From assembly GCA_036268075.1 (NCBI GenBank), contig DATAUV010000135.1:1-64000 (forward strand): a DNA stretch of 64,000 nucleotides, in the 5' to 3' direction. The translations under genes and the position numbers were made by a program. The notes under the pieces are model-generated. The model searched no databases. It saw nothing but the letters and a program-made list of their open reading frames with translations, and was not told where the DNA came from. The DNA is from DATARH01 sp036268075 (GTDB lineage Bacteria; Pseudomonadota; Alphaproteobacteria; ATCC43930; CGMCC-115725). Position 1 is the first letter of the stretch. Each line of letters opens with the position of its first letter. This document shows, in pieces, positions 62,132-64,000 of the stretch.

Positions 62132-63135
62132 GCCGGCGCGCCCTGGTCAGCTTGGTGGCGTTGCTGGTCGCGCTGGCGATCGTGCCGTTGGTCGCCGCGG
62201 ATTATGTCCTTCATATCGCCATCCAGATCCTGATCTGGGGCTTTATCTACACCGCCTGGGCGATCATGGGCCGGTTCGGGCTGACCTCGTTCGGCCACGG
62301 TGCGTTTCTCGGGATCGGCGCATATGTGCCGGGGCTGCTGTGGAATTATTACGGCGTGACGCCCTGGCTCGGCATCCCGGTGGGGATGGCGCTGTCGGTG
62401 CTGGTGGCGATCATGATCGGCTATCCGTCATTTCGGCTGCGCGTCGTGGGCCATTATTTCGCCCTCGTCACGCTGGCATTGAGCCAGGTCGTCCTGCTGT
62501 CGCTGGTCGCGGCGCGAGAGGTGACCGGCGGCTCGCTCGGCATGACGATCAACGTCGTCCATTCCTGGTTCGCGCTGCAATTCGCCCACAAGAGCGCCTT
62601 CTACGGTCTTGCGCTGGTTGTGTGGATGATCGGGCTCGTCGTCTGGTGGCGGATCGATGTCGGGATCGGCCGCGTCGCGCTCGAGGCCATCTCCGAGGAC
62701 GAGATCGCCGCCGCCGCCAGCGGCATCAACGTGATGCGCGAGAAGATGCGGGTGACGGTCATCAGCGCGGCGTTGACCGCGCTCGGCGGGTCGCTCTTGA
62801 CCCAGTACATCCAATACGTGAACCCGGAGGTCGTGTCGGGGGTCTCGGTGTCGCTGCAGATCGTCTTCGCGGCGATCGCCGGCGGCATGGGGACGATGCT
62901 GGGTCCGACCGTCGGCGCATTCTTTACGATCGTGCTCAACGAGAGCCTGCGCATCTTCTTCGGCATCCATTTCATCGGCGCGGCCAACACGATCTACGGG
63001 ATCATGCTCATTCTCTTCATCATCTTCATGCCGCAAGGCATTGTCGGGCTGATCGAGAAAATTTCCGCACGCTCGATGCGCGGCCCCGACGAGGACCAGG
63101 CCCCTGCCGCCGCCGTGGGCGTTCCCAGGCCCTAG
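62128..63135 (+). CDS. LivM-type ABC transporter permease
   Basis: 335 aa with about eight membrane segments; TAWAIMGRFGLTSFGHGAFL at the N-terminus and AISEDEIAAAASGINVMREK as the cytoplasmic loop identify LivM. Together with LivH it forms the channel. The gene ends at a palindromic intergenic element. Confidence 0.94.
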   Translation: MSRRALVSLVALLVALAIVPLVAADYVLHIAIQILIWGFIYTAWAIMGRFGLTSFGHGAFLGIGAYVPGLLWNYYGVTPWLGIPVGMALSVLVAIMIGYPSFRLRVVGHYFALVTLALSQVVLLSLVAAREVTGGSLGMTINVVHSWFALQFAHKSAFYGLALVVWMIGLVVWWRIDVGIGRVALEAISEDEIAAAASGINVMREKMRVTVISAALTALGGSLLTQYIQYVNPEVVSGVSVSLQIVFAAIAGGMGTMLGPTVGAFFTIVLNESLRIFFGIHFIGAANTIYGIMLILFIIFMPQGIVGLIEKISARSMRGPDEDQAPAAAVGVPRP

Positions 63136-63216
63136 ATCGGGTTTGCTCTTTAACTATTTGAAAGGGAGCATGTTCTTTCGGGAAAAGTGGGACCGCTTTT
63201 CCGGAACATGCTCTAG
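63136..63216. repeat. Dispersed palindromic intergenic element, copy B
   Basis: Reverse complement of this segment matches 5995-6080 closely: tagagcatgttccggaaaag, then a ggtcccacttttcc-type arm, aagaaca, and a ctccctttcaaatagttaaa-type tail. It lacks the second palindrome seen in copy A. It lies between convergent genes, as does copy A, and overlaps the stop of the Nudix gene. Confidence 0.8.
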
Positions 63217-64000
63217 CCGCGCTCGTAGAGCCAATCCTCGACGAGGCGCCGGGCGATCGAATCGCGGCGGGGCAGGCGGAAGCTGTCGTCGTCGACATGG
63301 TCCTTGAGCCATTGCCGCTCGAACCAGCGGGCGTCCTCCAACTCGCCGTAATCGACGGTGATCTCGGACGAGGCGGCCTCGGCGTGAAAGCCGAGCATGA
63401 TGTTGGCCGGGAACGGCCAGGGCTGCGACGAGTGGTAATGCACCGCGCCGACCTTGATTGCGGTCTCCTCGAACACCTCGCGCGCGACCGCGTCCTCGAG
63501 GCTCTCGCCCGGTTCGACAAAGCCGGCGAGCGTCGAGTACATGCCGGGGACGAAATTCCTGTTGCGGCCCATCAATGCGCGCTCGCCGTCGGTCACCAAC
63601 ATGATCACGGCCGGGTCGGTGCGCGGGAAATGCATCGTGTTGCAGGCCGGATCGGTGCAGCGCCGCATAAATCCGGCCTCTTCGCTTCGGGTCGGGCTGC
63701 CGCAGAGGCCGCAGAAGCGGTGCCGCGAATGCCACCAGCACATCGCCCGGGCAAACGCGAGCAACGCCCCTTCATGCCCTTCGAGCCGCCCAGCGAGCTG
63801 GCGCAGATCGGCGAAGCGCAAATCGGCGCCCTCAACCCCGCCGGCCTGCAGGACCGGTGACCGCAGCGCCTCAAGCGGCGGCGCCTCGTGATGCGACAGG
63901 TCGATAGCGAAATGAGGCCGCTCGTCGATCAGGCCGAGGAACACGACGGCACCGTGCGCCAAGAGCGCCTCGGCGCCTTCCGCCGGCAGCGCCAACCCGG
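63213..64000 (-). CDS. nudC: NudC-type Nudix hydrolase (NADH pyrophosphatase), 5' end missing
   Basis: About 262 codons lie in the window; the N-terminus runs past the right edge. Zinc ribbon CGLCGSPTRSEEAGFMRRCTDPAC, Nudix box GFVEPGESLEDAVAREVFEE, and the NudC signature SQPWPFPANIMLGF are all seen. NudC hydrolyses NAD(H) to NMN(H) and AMP and removes NAD caps from RNA. Cut by the window edge, so its start is not visible. Confidence 0.93.
   Translation of the reverse strand, partial: GLALPAEGAEALLAHGAVVFLGLIDERPHFAIDLSHHEAPPLEALRSPVLQAGGVEGADLRFADLRQLAGRLEGHEGALLAFARAMCWWHSRHRFCGLCGSPTRSEEAGFMRRCTDPACNTMHFPRTDPAVIMLVTDGERALMGRNRNFVPGMYSTLAGFVEPGESLEDAVAREVFEETAIKVGAVHYHSSQPWPFPANIMLGFHAEAASSEITVDYGELEDARWFERQWLKDHVDDDSFRLPRRDSIARRLVEDWLYERG

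Overview
This is a high-GC (about two-thirds G+C by eye), gene-dense chromosomal segment from an alphaproteobacterium, most likely a soil or water heterotroph of the Rhodospirillales/Hyphomicrobiales type. The evidence is an ImuA-ImuB-DnaE2 mutasome operon behind a GTTC-N7-GTTC LexA box (the alphaproteobacterial SOS consensus), heterotetrameric sarcosine oxidase, a two-domain cold-shock protein, a PmtA-like methyltransferase, many ABC importers, and several families of dispersed palindromic repeats. No phage, insertion sequence, CRISPR array or plasmid gene was seen. There is one tRNA (Arg, CCT).

Layout. 1-8.5 kb: the end of an acyl-CoA dehydrogenase coupled to a class A beta-lactamase, an SMP-30 protein, a DUF72 protein, an ABC-F ATPase, and a GGDEF/EAL protein. 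8.7-15 kb: a peptide-type ABC importer (binding protein and two permeases, no ATPase), an M20 amidohydrolase and a class III CoA-transferase. 15-22.2 kb: an OmpA-like porin, then imuA-imuB-dnaE2 with its SOS box, divergent from pyrE. 22.2-26.2 kb: pyrE, an aminotransferase, an FMN reductase, a methyltransferase and a cold-shock protein.

26.5-40 kb is an acid-sugar catabolic region. It holds a FAH-family hydrolase with an SDR, an altronate/galactarate dehydratase family protein, and a full set for D-erythronate breakdown: DenD (oxidation), OtnI (isomerisation), OtnK (phosphorylation) and OtnC (decarboxylation to dihydroxyacetone phosphate). A NitT/TauT-type ABC importer sits between the two halves of that pathway. 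40-45 kb has a broken SDR, a DmdC-type acyl-CoA dehydrogenase, an EamA transporter, a luciferase-like monooxygenase and an alpha/beta hydrolase that lacks its serine nucleophile. 45.3-50.8 kb is a soxB-X-D-A-G sarcosine oxidase operon with an extra small gene (X) between soxB and soxD.

50.8-58.4 kb holds a 5'-truncated remnant of a TibC-type autotransporter heptosyltransferase with its iron-binding cysteines intact, the tRNA, and a compact stressosome operon. That operon is rsbR-rsbS-rsbT, then an ATPase-SpoIIE phosphatase fusion, then two hybrid histidine kinases, the first carrying an RsbT-like ATPase domain at its N-terminus. A lone receiver-domain protein is encoded divergently. This module appears to connect stressosome switching to two-component phosphorelay and is the most interesting system here. 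58.4-64 kb holds a complete branched-chain-amino-acid-type ABC importer and a NudC-type Nudix hydrolase cut by the window edge.

Dispersed repeats are a theme. One palindromic element lies in frame inside imuB and another inside dnaE2. A G+C-rich palindrome family sits at four intergenic sites, and a larger element occurs as two inverted copies 57 kb apart.
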